Positions 1-9,506 of a DNA stretch of 64,000 bases are shown here, piece after piece. The stretch is taken from positions 469,821 to 533,820 of the forward strand of contig NZ_JAHTLF010000018.1 in the NCBI RefSeq assembly GCF_024614185.1, in the 5' to 3' direction. The notes under the pieces are model-generated. The model searched no databases, was not told the origin of the DNA, and worked only from the letters and a program-made list of their open reading frames with translations. The position numbers and the translations under genes are program-made. The stretch's first letter is position 1. Every line of letters starts with the position of its first letter. Origin of the DNA: Nocardioides carbamazepini (GTDB lineage Bacteria > Actinomycetota > Actinomycetes > Propionibacteriales > Nocardioidaceae).

Positions 1-247
1 CGGGGACCTCGAGGGTGCCGCACTCGTTCTGGTCGCACCGGCTCCAGACGATCTCCTGGTCGTAGAAGTCCTCCAGGGTGCGGCCGTCCGGGCCCTTCGT
101 GGTGAGGGCGTCGCGAGCCCCGTCACCCCCGCCCCTGTCGCCGTCGGAGTCGTCACCGTTGAGCAGGACGACGCCGACACCCACCGCCCCGGCCAGCACC
201 AACGCCCACACGGTGACGACTGCGACGATCAGGGTCCGCTTGCTCAC
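1..247 (-). CDS. TAP-like alpha/beta hydrolase, N-terminal part only
   Basis: About 82 codons are visible before the window edge. The GTG start (247-245) follows a GAGGAGCA ribosome site. Residues about 4-26 form a hydrophobic signal or anchor segment, followed by an acidic, Gly-rich linker. The sequence then reads WSRCDQNECGTLEVP, the typical entry into the mature domain of secreted tripeptidyl-aminopeptidase-like alpha/beta hydrolases of actinobacteria. The Ser-Asp-His triad would lie outside the window, so the function is inferred from this N-terminal signature only. It lies downstream of holB on the same strand. Confidence 0.6.
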   Translation of the reverse strand, partial: MSKRTLIVAVVTVWALVLAGAVGVGVVLLNGDDSDGDRGGGDGARDALTTKGPDGRTLEDFYDQEIVWSRCDQNECGTLEVP

Positions 248-286
248 GCACTGCTCCTCATGATGTGGGGGTCATGGCGTCCAGGG

Positions 287-1438
287 TCACCGCTGCGGCG
301 CCTTCAACGCCACCATCATCGACTCCAGGGCCAAAGCGACCGGCACGTTGAACTCCAGCATCTGCTCCCGCGCACCGAAGATCCAGCCGATCCGGCGCAG
401 GTTGAGCTCGGGGGTGGAGGTCTCCACGATGGCCTCCACCTGGTCGCGGATCTCCTCGTTGACCAACGCTCCGGGCGCGTGGCTGGCGAGGGCGATGGCG
501 TCGCGGTAGACCGACATCAGGTCGGTCAGGCCGCGGTCGACGACGTCGAGATGGCGCCGCTTGGCGCGGGTCCGCTGGCCCTTCTCGAGCGCGGCCAGCG
601 CGGGAGCGTACTCCCGCGGGCGGCGGCCCCGCTCGACCACGCCGTACGCCGCGTCGAGGTCGACCTTCTCGCGGGCGTCGAGCTCGGCGGTGATGGCGTC
701 CGCCTCGTCCTTCGCGGTCGACGCGAGCCGGGTCGCGGCGTCCATGCAGCGCCCGAGCGTGGTCAGCCGCGCCGGCATCGACACGACCTCCTGGCGCCGG
801 GTGCGCACGGCCTCGTCGAACGCGAGGGCCCGGGCGCGGCCGATGTGGCCCTGGCTGGCCCGGGCGGCGTACGACGCCAGCGGCTCCTCGACGCCGCGCG
901 CGACCAGGAAGCCGGCGACCTCCTCGGCCGTGGGCGTGGAGAGGGTGACCAGCCGGCAGCGGGACCGGATGGTGGGGAGCACGTCCTCGACGGTCGGCGC
1001 GCAGAGCATCCAGATCGTGCGGCCGTTGGGCTCCTCGATCGCCTTGAGCAGCGCGTTGCAGGCCTGCTCGGTGAGCCGGTCGGCGTCCTCGACGATGAGG
1101 ATCTGCCAGCGATCGCCCATCGGGCTCAGCGACGCGCGGCGGACCAGGTCGCGGACCTCGTCGACGCCGATGGAGAGCTTCTCGGTGCGCACCACCGAGA
1201 CGTCGGCGTGGGAGCCGGCGAGCACCGTGTGGCAGGCATGGCAGCCGTCGGGGCAGTCGGGCCCCGCGCCGCCCTGCGTGCACTGGAGTGCCGCGGCGAA
1301 GGCGATCGCGGCGTTGGAGCGACCGGAGCCGGGCGGGCCCGTGAAGAGCCAGGCGTGGGTCATGCCCTGCCCGGCGACCGCCTTCTCCAGGGCGGTGACG
1401 ACCGTGCTCTGGCCCACGAGGGTGTCCCAGACGGTCAC
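287..1438 (-). CDS. holB: DNA polymerase III subunit delta prime
   Basis: A clamp-loader subunit that helps load the beta sliding clamp at replication forks. The 383-residue protein has an AAA+ fold with a P-loop-like GPPGSGRS at about residues 34-41, a four-cysteine zinc module (CTQGG...CPDGCHACH) and the SRC-type sensor motif (TIRSRC). The Walker A lysine is replaced by Arg (GSGRS), as is common in delta prime subunits that do not hydrolyse ATP. Its start overlaps the tmk stop by 4 bases, so the two are translationally coupled. This tmk-holB pairing is common in bacteria. Confidence 0.93.
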   Translation of the reverse strand: MTVWDTLVGQSTVVTALEKAVAGQGMTHAWLFTGPPGSGRSNAAIAFAAALQCTQGGAGPDCPDGCHACHTVLAGSHADVSVVRTEKLSIGVDEVRDLVRRASLSPMGDRWQILIVEDADRLTEQACNALLKAIEEPNGRTIWMLCAPTVEDVLPTIRSRCRLVTLSTPTAEEVAGFLVARGVEEPLASYAARASQGHIGRARALAFDEAVRTRRQEVVSMPARLTTLGRCMDAATRLASTAKDEADAITAELDAREKVDLDAAYGVVERGRRPREYAPALAALEKGQRTRAKRRHLDVVDRGLTDLMSVYRDAIALASHAPGALVNEEIRDQVEAIVETSTPELNLRRIGWIFGAREQMLEFNVPVALALESMMVALKAPQR

Positions 1439-2109
1439 GGCGCGCTCCTCGCGGCCTGCCCCAGCAGCGGCTCGATCCGGGCCGCGATCTGCGCGGCGAT
1501 CTCCTCGATCGGCGCCCGGGCGTCGATGACCGCGTAGTGGTCGGGGTTGCGGTGGGCGAGGTCCAGGAAGGACCGGCGGACCCGCTGGTGGAACTCCAGG
1601 CCCTCCCCCTCGATCCGGTCGCGGCCCTCGAAGCGGCCCAGGCCGGCCTCCGGCTCCAGGTCGAGCACGACGGTCAGGTGCGGCCGCAGGTCACCGGTCG
1701 CCCAGCGAGACACGTCCTCGAGCTCGTCGCGGTCGAGCGCCCGGCCGGCTCCCTGGTAGGCGAGGGTCGAGTCGACGTAGCGGTCGGTGATCACGACCTC
1801 GCCGCGGGCGAGCGCCGGGCGGACCAGGGTCTCGACGTGCTCGGCCTTGTCGGCGAGGTAGAGCAGGAACTCGGTCTTGTGGGCGAGCTCGCCCGTCTCC
1901 GGGCTGAGCACGATCCGGCGCAGGTCCTTGCCGACCGGGGTGTCGCCGGGCTCGTGGGTGAGCCGCACGGCGTACCCACGCTCGGTCAGCCGGTCGTGCA
2001 GGATCCGCGACTGCGTGGACTTGCCGCCCCCCTCGCCGCCCTCGAAGCAGACGAAGACGCCGGTGTCGGCGTACTCGCCGGACCATCGCGGGTTCGGGGA
2101 GGTTGTCAC
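1435..2109 (-). CDS. tmk: Thymidylate kinase
   Basis: Phosphorylates dTMP to dTDP for DNA synthesis. The 224-residue protein has the P-loop GGEGGGKST near residue 24 and the DRY motif with the thymidine-binding stretch ITDRYVDSTLAYQGAGR. Length fits the family, with a somewhat extended N-terminus (MTTSPNPRWSGEYADTGVF) before the first beta strand. It lies just downstream of topA on the same strand (37-base gap) and overlaps holB by 4 bases, so topA-tmk-holB is probably one transcription unit. Confidence 0.95.
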   Translation of the reverse strand: MTTSPNPRWSGEYADTGVFVCFEGGEGGGKSTQSRILHDRLTERGYAVRLTHEPGDTPVGKDLRRIVLSPETGELAHKTEFLLYLADKAEHVETLVRPALARGEVVITDRYVDSTLAYQGAGRALDRDELEDVSRWATGDLRPHLTVVLDLEPEAGLGRFEGRDRIEGEGLEFHQRVRRSFLDLAHRNPDHYAVIDARAPIEEIAAQIAARIEPLLGQAARSAP

Positions 2110-2146
2110 GGGAGCAACCTAGACGACCGACCCGACACGGTCCCGG

Positions 2147-4891
2147 TCAGGACTTCTTCGCCGCCTTCTTCGCGGTGGTCTTCTTCGCAGCCGTCTTCTT
2201 CGCGGTGGTCTTCTTGGCCGGCGTCTTCTTGGCGGTGGTCTTCTTCGCCCCGCGCTTGGCGGTCTTCTTGGCCGGGCCCCGCTCACGCCGCTCGGCGAGC
2301 AGCTCGGCCGCCCGCGCGAGGGTGATCGACTCGACCGAGTCGTCCTTGCGCAGGGTGGCGTTGTACTCGCCGTCGGTGACGTACTCCCCGAACCGACCGG
2401 CCTTCACGACCACCGGCTGCCCCGAGACCGGGTCGTTGCCCAGCTCCTTGAGCGGCGGCGCCGCGGCGGCGCGACCGCGCTGCTTGGGCTGGCTGTAGAT
2501 CTTGAGCGCCTCGTCCAGCGAGATGCCGAAGATCTGGTCCTCGCTGGTGAGCGAGCGGGAGTCGGTGCCCTTCTTGAGGTACGGCCCGTAGCGGCCGTTC
2601 TGGGCGGTGATCTCCTCGCCGTCCTCACCGACGCCGACGACGCGCGGCAGCGCCAGCAGCTTGACGGCGTCATCGAGCGTGACCGTGTCCAGCGACATCG
2701 ACTTGAACAGCGAGCCGGTCCGCGGCTTGTCCTTCTTGGGCGCGTCCTCGGGCAGCACCTCGGTGACATAGGGGCCATACCGGCCGTTCTTCGCCACGAC
2801 CTGCAGACCGGACTCCGGGTGGATCCCGAGGTCGATCTCCTCGCCGGACGGGTTGGCCAGCAGCTCCTTGGCCTTCTCGAGCGTCAGCTCGTCGGGCGGC
2901 AGGTCGTCGGGCACGTTGGCCCGCTTGCCCGCCGGGGCGCCGTCGTCGCCGGGGCCCTCCAGATAGGGGCCGTACTTGCCGACCCGCAGATCGATCCCGT
3001 CCTCCGGGTCACCCACCGGGAAGGTCGCCAGCGCCTTGGCGTCGATGTCGCCGAGGTCGTCGACGAGCCGCTTCAGGCCGGCCAGCGTGTCGGAGCCGTA
3101 GTAGAACTCGGTCAGCTCCGCGACCCGGCTCTTGTCACCGCGGGCGATGTCGTCGAGGACGTCCTCCATGCTGGCGGTGAACTGGTAGTCGATGAGCCGG
3201 GTGAAGTGCTCGGTCAGCAGCCGCACCACGGAGAACGCGATCCAGGCCGGCACCAGCGCCGTGCCCTTCTTGTAGACGTAGCCGCGGTTGAGGATCGTCC
3301 CGATGATCGAGGCGTACGTCGAGGGGCGGCCGATCTGCCGGTCCTCGAGCTCCTTGATCAGCGTGGCCTCGGTGTAGCGGGCCGGCGCCTTCGTCTCGTG
3401 CCCGTTGGCGGACAGCGACGCGGCGGAGACCGGGTCGCCCTCGGCCAGGTTGGGCAGGCGGGTCTCCTGGTCGTCCTTCGCGGCGTTGTCGTCGGTGCCC
3501 TCGACGTAGGCCTTGAGGAAGCCGTGGAAGGTGATCACGCGACCCGACGCGGAGAACACGACATCCTCGCCGGCCCGATCCGCGTGGTTCGCCGTGCCGC
3601 CGAGCCGGATCGTCACGGACTGGCCGACGGCGTCCTTCATCTGGGACGCGACGGTGCGCATCCAGATCAGCTCGTAGACCCGGAACTGGTCGCCGGTGAG
3701 ACCGGTCTGGGCCGGGGTCCGGAAGGAGTCGCCGGCCGGGCGGATCGCCTCGTGCGCCTCCTGGGCGTTCTTGACCTTGCTGGCGTAGGTCCGCGGCGCG
3801 TCGGGTACGTACTCGGCGCCGTACAGCTCCTGCACCTGCGCCCGTGCCGCGCCGATGGCGCTGCCCGACAGCGTGGTGCTGTCGGTACGCATGTAGGTGA
3901 TGAACCCGTTCTCGTAGAGCCGCTGGGCGACGCTCATCGTCACCGAGGCGCTCATGCCGAGCTTGCGGCTGGCCTCCTGCTGGAGCGTGGTGGTGCGGAA
4001 CGGCGCGTACGGCGAGCGCCGGTACGGCTTCGCCTCGACCGACCGGACGTCGTACGTCGTGTCGGCGAGTGCCGTGACCAGGTCCTGGGCGCGGCGCTGG
4101 TCGAGGTGCACGACGTCGGCACGGGCCTTGAGCTGGCCGTCGGGTCCGAAGTTGCCGCCGCTCGCGACCCGAGTCCCGTCGATCGAGTGCAGCTTGGCCG
4201 GGAACATCCGCACATCCAGGGGGTTCCCCCCCGGAGCCCCCCCGAAGGGCATCGCGTCGAAGGTGCCCTCGAGGTCCCAGTAGGAGGCGACCTTGAAGGC
4301 CATCCGCTCCTTCTCGCGGTCGACCACGAGCCGGGTCGCGACCGACTGCACCCGGCCGGCGGACAGGCCGGACATGACCTTGCGCCACAGCACCGGCGAG
4401 ACCTCGTAGCCGTAGAGGCGGTCGAGGAGCCGGCGGGTCTCCTGCGCCTCGACGAGGTCCATGTCGAGCTCGCGCGGGTTGGCGGCGGCCTCCTGGATGG
4501 CGGCCTTGGTGATCTCGTGGAAGACCATCCGCTTGACGGGGATGTTCTTCGGCTTCAGCTCGTCGAGGAGGTGCCAGGCGATCGCCTCGCCCTCGCGGTC
4601 CTCATCGGTGGCGAGGTAGAGCTCGTCGGCGTCCTTGAGCAGGCTCTTCAGCTTCGAGATGTGGCTCTTCTTGTCGCGGGGGACGACGTAGTAGGGCTCG
4701 AACCCGTTGTCGACATCGATCGCGAGCCGTCCCCACGGCTTGTCCTTGATCTTCGCCGGGGTGTCGGCCGCGTTGTTGGGGAGGTCACGGATGTGGCCGA
4801 TCGAGGACTCGACGACATAGCCGTCGCCGAGGTACCCGCCGATGGTGCGGGCCTTGGCGGGCGACTCGACGATCACCAGCTTGTGGGACAC
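2147..4891 (-). CDS. topA: DNA topoisomerase I
   Basis: A type IA topoisomerase that relaxes negative supercoils. It starts with a TOPRIM domain (KLVIVESPAKA; DEDREGEA with acidic metal ligands). The catalytic tyrosine is in ITYMRTDS at about residue 333. The C-terminal half carries repeated NGRYGPY-type topoisomerase repeats in place of zinc fingers, as in other actinobacteria. The last 40 residues are a Lys/Ala/Thr-rich basic tail, expected to bind DNA. An in-frame GTG at 4906 exists, but the GGAGAAGG immediately before the GTG at 4891 makes 4891 the better start (914 residues). Confidence 0.95.
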   Translation of the reverse strand: MSHKLVIVESPAKARTIGGYLGDGYVVESSIGHIRDLPNNAADTPAKIKDKPWGRLAIDVDNGFEPYYVVPRDKKSHISKLKSLLKDADELYLATDEDREGEAIAWHLLDELKPKNIPVKRMVFHEITKAAIQEAAANPRELDMDLVEAQETRRLLDRLYGYEVSPVLWRKVMSGLSAGRVQSVATRLVVDREKERMAFKVASYWDLEGTFDAMPFGGAPGGNPLDVRMFPAKLHSIDGTRVASGGNFGPDGQLKARADVVHLDQRRAQDLVTALADTTYDVRSVEAKPYRRSPYAPFRTTTLQQEASRKLGMSASVTMSVAQRLYENGFITYMRTDSTTLSGSAIGAARAQVQELYGAEYVPDAPRTYASKVKNAQEAHEAIRPAGDSFRTPAQTGLTGDQFRVYELIWMRTVASQMKDAVGQSVTIRLGGTANHADRAGEDVVFSASGRVITFHGFLKAYVEGTDDNAAKDDQETRLPNLAEGDPVSAASLSANGHETKAPARYTEATLIKELEDRQIGRPSTYASIIGTILNRGYVYKKGTALVPAWIAFSVVRLLTEHFTRLIDYQFTASMEDVLDDIARGDKSRVAELTEFYYGSDTLAGLKRLVDDLGDIDAKALATFPVGDPEDGIDLRVGKYGPYLEGPGDDGAPAGKRANVPDDLPPDELTLEKAKELLANPSGEEIDLGIHPESGLQVVAKNGRYGPYVTEVLPEDAPKKDKPRTGSLFKSMSLDTVTLDDAVKLLALPRVVGVGEDGEEITAQNGRYGPYLKKGTDSRSLTSEDQIFGISLDEALKIYSQPKQRGRAAAAPPLKELGNDPVSGQPVVVKAGRFGEYVTDGEYNATLRKDDSVESITLARAAELLAERRERGPAKKTAKRGAKKTTAKKTPAKKTTAKKTAAKKTTAKKAAKKS
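2152..2262 (-). repeat. Degenerate 12-18 bp tandem repeat encoding the TopA basic tail
   Basis: The 3' end of topA is built from repeats of a sequence read on the plus strand as gtcttcttcgcggtg. It encodes AKKTT/AKKTA units. It is coding, probably variable in copy number by slippage, and supplies a histone-H1-like DNA-binding tail. Confidence 0.7.
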
Positions 4892-5001
4892 AGGGACCTT
4901 CTCCACTACTCGTTCGCTGCCTGATTCGGCGGTTCACGGTAGCGCGTGGTGTCCAGTGACCCTTCTCCCGGCGTCCACGATGGGCCCCGCGGGCCGGTCG
5001 A

Positions 5002-6096
5002 TCAGCCGACCTTGATCTGGCCGATGACCGCTTCGTTGGCGCTGATCAGGGCGTCGTCGCCGATCGCGGCCATGCCGATGTAGAGGCCGTACGCACCGGG
5101 GTCGCCGGTGTCCACGACGATCACGTCGGTGACGTCGCCCTCGACGGTGACGTCGGGGTCGCTGACCCGGATCTCGGCGGTGATCCGGTACGCCGGCTTG
5201 CCGTCGACGGTGATCTCCTCGTTCGTGAGGTCCGTGCGTCCCGTGAAGCCTCGATAGACCTTGTCGTTCCCGGTCAGGCACTGCATGACGACCTCCGCCG
5301 CGGTGGCGACGTCGTCGAAGCCATTGGCCTTCGCGAGCCCGCCGACCCCGGTGAGGGTGACCCAGCTCTCGTCGACGTTCGCGTACTGCAGCACCAGCCC
5401 GTCGCCGAAGGTGAGCTCCACCTGGTCGCCGCCGACGAGGGCGTGGTCCGGCTGGCGAGGGATCGTCAGCCCGCCCCCGGTGAGCTGCTCCGCGGCGGGG
5501 TCGAGCTCCGCCGACGGCGCCGGCGAGCCGCCGGTGCACTGGATCCCGGTGGGCTTGACCGTGCTCGACGAGCCGTCGGTCGGCTCGTCGGTGCCGTCGG
5601 TGCCGTCCTCTCCGTCGGTGTCGTCCGTCGGGTCGGACTCGTCACTCTGCGAGCTGTCGTCGCCGGCCTTCGTGTCCTCGTCGTCCCCGACGATGGCACG
5701 GATGCCGAAGAAGCCGCCGACACCGAGCAGCACCAGGGCGACGACCGCGGCGATCACGACCACCACCGTCTTGTTGCCGCCCCCACCGCCCGGGGCCGGG
5801 GTGGGACCCCACTGCTGGCCGTACCCGCCGCCGTAGCCACCCTGGCCGCCCTGCCCGGCATAGGGGCCGGCAGGCGGCGGTGGCGGCGGGCTGACCGGCA
5901 CGGCGCCGTACGCCGTCGGCTGGGCCGGTGGCGGAGCCGCCGTGGGCTCGGCCGGCGGCGGAGTCGCGGCGGAACCGTCCGGGCGTGCGCCTCCGGACGG
6001 CTGCGTGGTCGTCATCTGGCTCCACGCCTGACCGTCCCAGTAGCGGTAGGTGTCGGGCGCGCCCGCGGGGTCGGGGTACCAGCCTGCGTTCGTCAC
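5002..6096 (-). CDS. DUF2510-domain single-pass membrane protein
   Basis: A 364-residue protein of unknown function. It opens with a DUF2510 domain (about residues 3-35; AGWYPDPAG...YWDGQAW), then a Pro/Ala/Gly-rich low-complexity cytoplasmic region, a transmembrane helix near residues 110-135, and a very acidic Asp/Glu/Thr linker with TDG repeats. The extracytoplasmic C-terminal domain (about 200 residues, with CTGGSPAP and QCLTGNDK cysteines) resembles actinobacterial cell-surface proteins of unknown role. The gene is isolated between topA and a methyltransferase, all on the minus strand. Confidence 0.75.
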   Translation of the reverse strand: MTNAGWYPDPAGAPDTYRYWDGQAWSQMTTTQPSGGARPDGSAATPPPAEPTAAPPPAQPTAYGAVPVSPPPPPPAGPYAGQGGQGGYGGGYGQQWGPTPAPGGGGGNKTVVVVIAAVVALVLLGVGGFFGIRAIVGDDEDTKAGDDSSQSDESDPTDDTDGEDGTDGTDEPTDGSSSTVKPTGIQCTGGSPAPSAELDPAAEQLTGGGLTIPRQPDHALVGGDQVELTFGDGLVLQYANVDESWVTLTGVGGLAKANGFDDVATAAEVVMQCLTGNDKVYRGFTGRTDLTNEEITVDGKPAYRITAEIRVSDPDVTVEGDVTDVIVVDTGDPGAYGLYIGMAAIGDDALISANEAVIGQIKVG

Positions 6097-6120
6097 GGGG
6101 ACCAGCCTAGAGCGCCGCCG

Positions 6121-7629
6121 TCAGTCCGCGGGCCCGAGGAAGCCCTCGGCGACCAGCTCACCGAGCTCGGGGAGGTAGACCTCGCGCAGGCTGGCCGGGT
6201 CCCGGTCGAGCAGCTGCCCGACCGCGTCGACGAGCGGGCCGACGGGCAGGTCGCCGTCGCAGGCCCCGGCGACCGCCGCGACGACCGTGTCGACCTGGCG
6301 CGCCCGACGGAAGCCGCGCTGCTGGCGCAGCACGATGGTCGCCGGGTCCTCGGCGCCGACGGGGCCGTTGGTCTCCTGGACGACGTCCTCGCGGATCACC
6401 AGCCGGGTGTCGGCGTCCAGGGCTCGCGCGGCCTGTGCGGAGTCCGCCCAGGCGGCGATCGCCGGCGCGATCGGCTGCTCGACGTCGTAGGGCCACTCGA
6501 GCAGGTCGCGGGTCAGCGACCCGGCGGCCGCGCCCTCGCGGCGGCGCAGGTTGATCCAGCCGAAGCCGATCCCACCGACGCCCTGCTGCTCCAGCCACGA
6601 CAGCCAGGTGTCGTAGCGCTGCGCGTAGGCCGCCGGGTCACCGCCGGTCGCGGGGTGGTGGCCGGAGTCCTTGAGCCACAGCTCGACGTACGACGCCGGG
6701 TCGAGCACCTCGCGCTGGACGACGAGGGCGTCGCACTCATCGGGCAGCCAGGTCGCGAGCCGCTCGTCCCACGGCCGGTCGCGGTCGATCACCCAGTTGG
6801 CGAGGACCTGGCACCAGCCGCCGTCGGTGAGGTGGTCGGGGGCGGTGCGGACGATGTGCTCGACGACCTGGTCGCCGGGCAGTCCGGAGTCGCGGTAGAC
6901 GAGCCGCTCGCCCGTGGCCGGGGAGATGACGAACGGCGGGTTGGTGGCGATCAGGTCGAACCGCTCCCCCGCGACCGGCGCGAAGAACGATCCGTCCCGC
7001 ACGTCGATCTTGTCGTCGACGTCGTTGAGCGCCGCGTTGAACCGGGCGATCGCCAGCGCCCGCTGGTTGACGTCGGTGGCGACCACGCGGTCGCTGTGGG
7101 TCGCCAGGTGCAGTGCCTGGACGCCGCAGCCGGTGCCGAGGTCGAGCGCGGTGCCGACGTCGTGGCGCAGGGTCAGCTGGGCCAGGCTGGACGACGCCGG
7201 GCTGATCCCCAGCACGTAGTCGCCGGTCACCGCCGTCGCGATGCCGTCGAGGCCCGGCGTCAGGTCGCTGACCACCCAGAGGTCGCCCTCCTCCGAGCCA
7301 TAGGGGCGTACGTCAAGCCGCGCCGCGACCTCTCCCACGCTCTGCGCCAGCGCTCCCGCGTTGGCCAGCCTGTCGACCAGGCCCGGCAGGGCCCGCTCGG
7401 CGTCGGTCACCGGGACGGCCGTCTGCAGCAGGAAGAGCCGGATCAGCGTCGCCAGCTCGCCCCTGTCCGTCGTACCGGCGTCCGTCGTACGCCGGCGACC
7501 CGGTGTCGTCTCGTTGCGGGACAGCGCCGCGTGCGCCTCCGGACCGAGCAGGTCGCTGACCGCGTCGTAGGTGAAGTCGGCGGCGAGCAGGGCATCGCGC
7601 AGCGGGGCGGCGAGGGAGATCGGCAGCAC
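6121..7629 (-). CDS. Class I SAM-dependent methyltransferase (NPPF family)
   Basis: A 502-residue protein. Its central part has the SAM-binding LDLGTGCGVQALHLA and the catalytic ATNPPF motif seen in N-methyltransferases acting on glutamine amides or on the exocyclic amine of guanine (PrmC/RlmG-like). An N-terminal domain (residues about 1-130) and a C-terminal winged-helix-like region flank the catalytic domain, as in the larger actinobacterial members. No in-frame ATG is available; the GTG at 7629 gives VLPISLAAPLRD. The substrate cannot be told from sequence. Confidence 0.8.
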   Translation of the reverse strand: MLPISLAAPLRDALLAADFTYDAVSDLLGPEAHAALSRNETTPGRRRTTDAGTTDRGELATLIRLFLLQTAVPVTDAERALPGLVDRLANAGALAQSVGEVAARLDVRPYGSEEGDLWVVSDLTPGLDGIATAVTGDYVLGISPASSSLAQLTLRHDVGTALDLGTGCGVQALHLATHSDRVVATDVNQRALAIARFNAALNDVDDKIDVRDGSFFAPVAGERFDLIATNPPFVISPATGERLVYRDSGLPGDQVVEHIVRTAPDHLTDGGWCQVLANWVIDRDRPWDERLATWLPDECDALVVQREVLDPASYVELWLKDSGHHPATGGDPAAYAQRYDTWLSWLEQQGVGGIGFGWINLRRREGAAAGSLTRDLLEWPYDVEQPIAPAIAAWADSAQAARALDADTRLVIREDVVQETNGPVGAEDPATIVLRQQRGFRRARQVDTVVAAVAGACDGDLPVGPLVDAVGQLLDRDPASLREVYLPELGELVAEGFLGPAD

Positions 7630-7685
7630 GGACCAACGGTAGAGGTCCGCGCGCCGACCCCGCACTCGGCCGGCCCCAGGTGGCG

Positions 7686-8927
7686 TCAGCGCCGGATCCT
7701 GACCTTCTTGGCGCCGCCCGTCACGCTCGCGACCGCCTTGGTCACGGCCTTCTTGCTGACGACCTTGAGCCCCTTCTTGGTCAGCTTGACCTTGACCTTC
7801 GCCTTGCCGCCGGCCGCCACCGCGTAGGCCTTGGGCTTGGCGATCTGCTTGCCCTTCACCGTCAGGGTCAGGGTGCCCGAGCAGGGGGTGGCGCTGACGC
7901 AGGCGACGGTGAGCCGCACCTTCTTCTTGACGACCTTCACGCCCTTCTTCGGTGCCGTGACCTTCGCGGTGCCGGACGCGGTCCCGCCGGCGGGGACGAA
8001 CCTGGCCAGGCCGCTCAGACGGGTGGTGTAGACCGCGCCCGCTGCATCGATGGACATGCCCTGGTAGTCGTGGAGCAGGGTCAGACCGTGGTCGGTGCGC
8101 GAGACCAGGGCTCCGGTCGGCGTGAACTCCGAGATCGCATACTCGTCGAACACCACGACATTGCCCGCCGGCGTGAGGTCGACGGCGTACGGCGTGTCGA
8201 GCTGCCCCGGGTTGCGACCCAGCTGGCCGAAGCCGCCGAGGTAGGCGCCGGTGGCCAGGTTGAACCGCTGGACGCGATGGTTCCAGTAGTCGGAGACGAA
8301 GACGGTCCCGTCGGCACCCACGACCACGTCGTCGGGCCGGTCCAGCTGGCCCGGACCCGCGCCCGAGGAGCCGATATTGCGCAGCCAGGTGCCGGTGGCC
8401 GAGAACACCTCGACCCGGTCGGTGCTGGCATTGGTGACCAGCACCTCCCCGGTCGGGGCGATGGCGACCCCGAGCGCGACGGCCTCGTCGGACAGCGTGT
8501 AGCTGCGGCCGGTCGGGCTTCCGGCGGCGGTGTAGGCCACCACCGAGGGGCTCCCGACGTCGGAGTCGGTGAGGTACAGCGTTCCGTCGGGGCCGACCGC
8601 GATGCCGGCCACGTGGGCGAGGCCGGCCGGCGTGAACGCGCCGAGCAGGACTCCGGTGGAGGAGAAGTGGTTGACCGTCGAGTAGCCGTCGACGGACCAC
8701 ACCGTGCCGTCGGGGGCGGTCGCCACGTCGTCGTCAGCGACGGCGTCCCAGGTGGCCGCGAGGACGTAGCCCGCGGGGCCGGCCGTAGCAGGCGGTGCCG
8801 CGGCGAGCGATCCGACGACGAGCGCTGCAGCCGCGCCCAGGGCCGCGGCGAGCGTGGCCAGTCGCCGCGACGGCCGCCCGCGGGAGTGAGTCGCCGACAC
8901 CCCGACCGACAAGGACCGCACCATCAT
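7686..8927 (-). CDS. Secreted NHL-repeat beta-propeller protein
   Basis: A signal peptide (MMVRSLSVGV then an Ala-rich core ending PPATAGPAG) precedes several NHL/SMP30-like blades with the recurring pattern GPDGTLYLTDS / GADGTVFVSDYWNHRVQRF. The last 100 residues are a Lys/Val-rich module with one cysteine pair (ACVSATPCSGTL), also found in the 13267-14721 protein. The start at 8927 is chosen over the longer frame because GAGGTGGG lies 5 bases upstream of ATGATG. It is probably exported and wall-associated; no enzymatic residues are recognisable. Confidence 0.75.
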   Translation of the reverse strand: MMVRSLSVGVSATHSRGRPSRRLATLAAALGAAAALVVGSLAAAPPATAGPAGYVLAATWDAVADDDVATAPDGTVWSVDGYSTVNHFSSTGVLLGAFTPAGLAHVAGIAVGPDGTLYLTDSDVGSPSVVAYTAAGSPTGRSYTLSDEAVALGVAIAPTGEVLVTNASTDRVEVFSATGTWLRNIGSSGAGPGQLDRPDDVVVGADGTVFVSDYWNHRVQRFNLATGAYLGGFGQLGRNPGQLDTPYAVDLTPAGNVVVFDEYAISEFTPTGALVSRTDHGLTLLHDYQGMSIDAAGAVYTTRLSGLARFVPAGGTASGTAKVTAPKKGVKVVKKKVRLTVACVSATPCSGTLTLTVKGKQIAKPKAYAVAAGGKAKVKVKLTKKGLKVVSKKAVTKAVASVTGGAKKVRIRR

Positions 8928-9002
8928 CGAACCCACCTCACGCCAGAAGACACCGGTTTGTCGCGGCACCGTGCCCACCTCGCGGGCGGCCAAACGTTCC
9001 GG

Positions 9003-9455
9003 TCAGGCAGGGACCGAGGCGCGGCGGGCGAGCCGGCGCGCCAGGACCGGGATCACGATCGCGGCGGCGACGGCGTGCAGCGCCATCAGGGTGAGGGCCG
9101 AGGCGACGTCGAAGCCGAACGTCGCGTCCGGCACGACCGACAGCCCGGCGAGGGCGAGCGTGGTGCGGACGAACGTCGAGCGCGGGCGGCGGGCCCTGCG
9201 GGCGAGGACCGCGGCCAGGCCGACGCCGATCATCGAGAACACGAACGTCAGCTGCGTGAAGGCCAGGACCGGGAGGCTGACGCCCGTGCCGTCGGCGAAC
9301 GAGACGCCGGCCGCCGAGGCGATCGCGGCCAGCGTGGTGGTGACGACCGAGGCGCCCGCAGCCGCAGCGAGTCCGTGCCTCCAGACGGTCGGGCGGTCGG
9401 ACACGGCGGACGCGGCGGCGGTGGTCGGAACGGGGAGATCGGTGGTGGTGGACAT
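9003..9455 (-). CDS. DUF6069-like four-helix membrane protein
   Basis: 150 residues with four predicted hydrophobic segments (AAAGASVVTTTLAAIASAAG; LPVLAFTQLTFVFSMIGVGL; TLALAGLSVVPDATFGFDV; ALTLMALHAVAAAIVIPVLA). This layout and the VPDATFGFD patch match the actinobacterial DUF6069 family of small integral membrane proteins of unknown function. The start at 9455 has AGGAG 6 bases upstream, better than the longer open frame. It is transcribed divergently from the YciI-like gene. Confidence 0.65.
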   Translation of the reverse strand: MSTTTDLPVPTTAAASAVSDRPTVWRHGLAAAAGASVVTTTLAAIASAAGVSFADGTGVSLPVLAFTQLTFVFSMIGVGLAAVLARRARRPRSTFVRTTLALAGLSVVPDATFGFDVASALTLMALHAVAAAIVIPVLARRLARRASVPA

Positions 9456-9506
9456 GAGCTGCTCCTGGTTGTCGGTGGGCCTGCCCGGTGGCCTGCCCGC
9501 TGCGTT

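Noticed and set aside
2819..4924. A 700-codon open frame antisense to topA
   Set aside because: It is a by-product of high third-position GC in topA. It lacks recognisable domains and a ribosome site, while the minus strand carries intact topoisomerase motifs.
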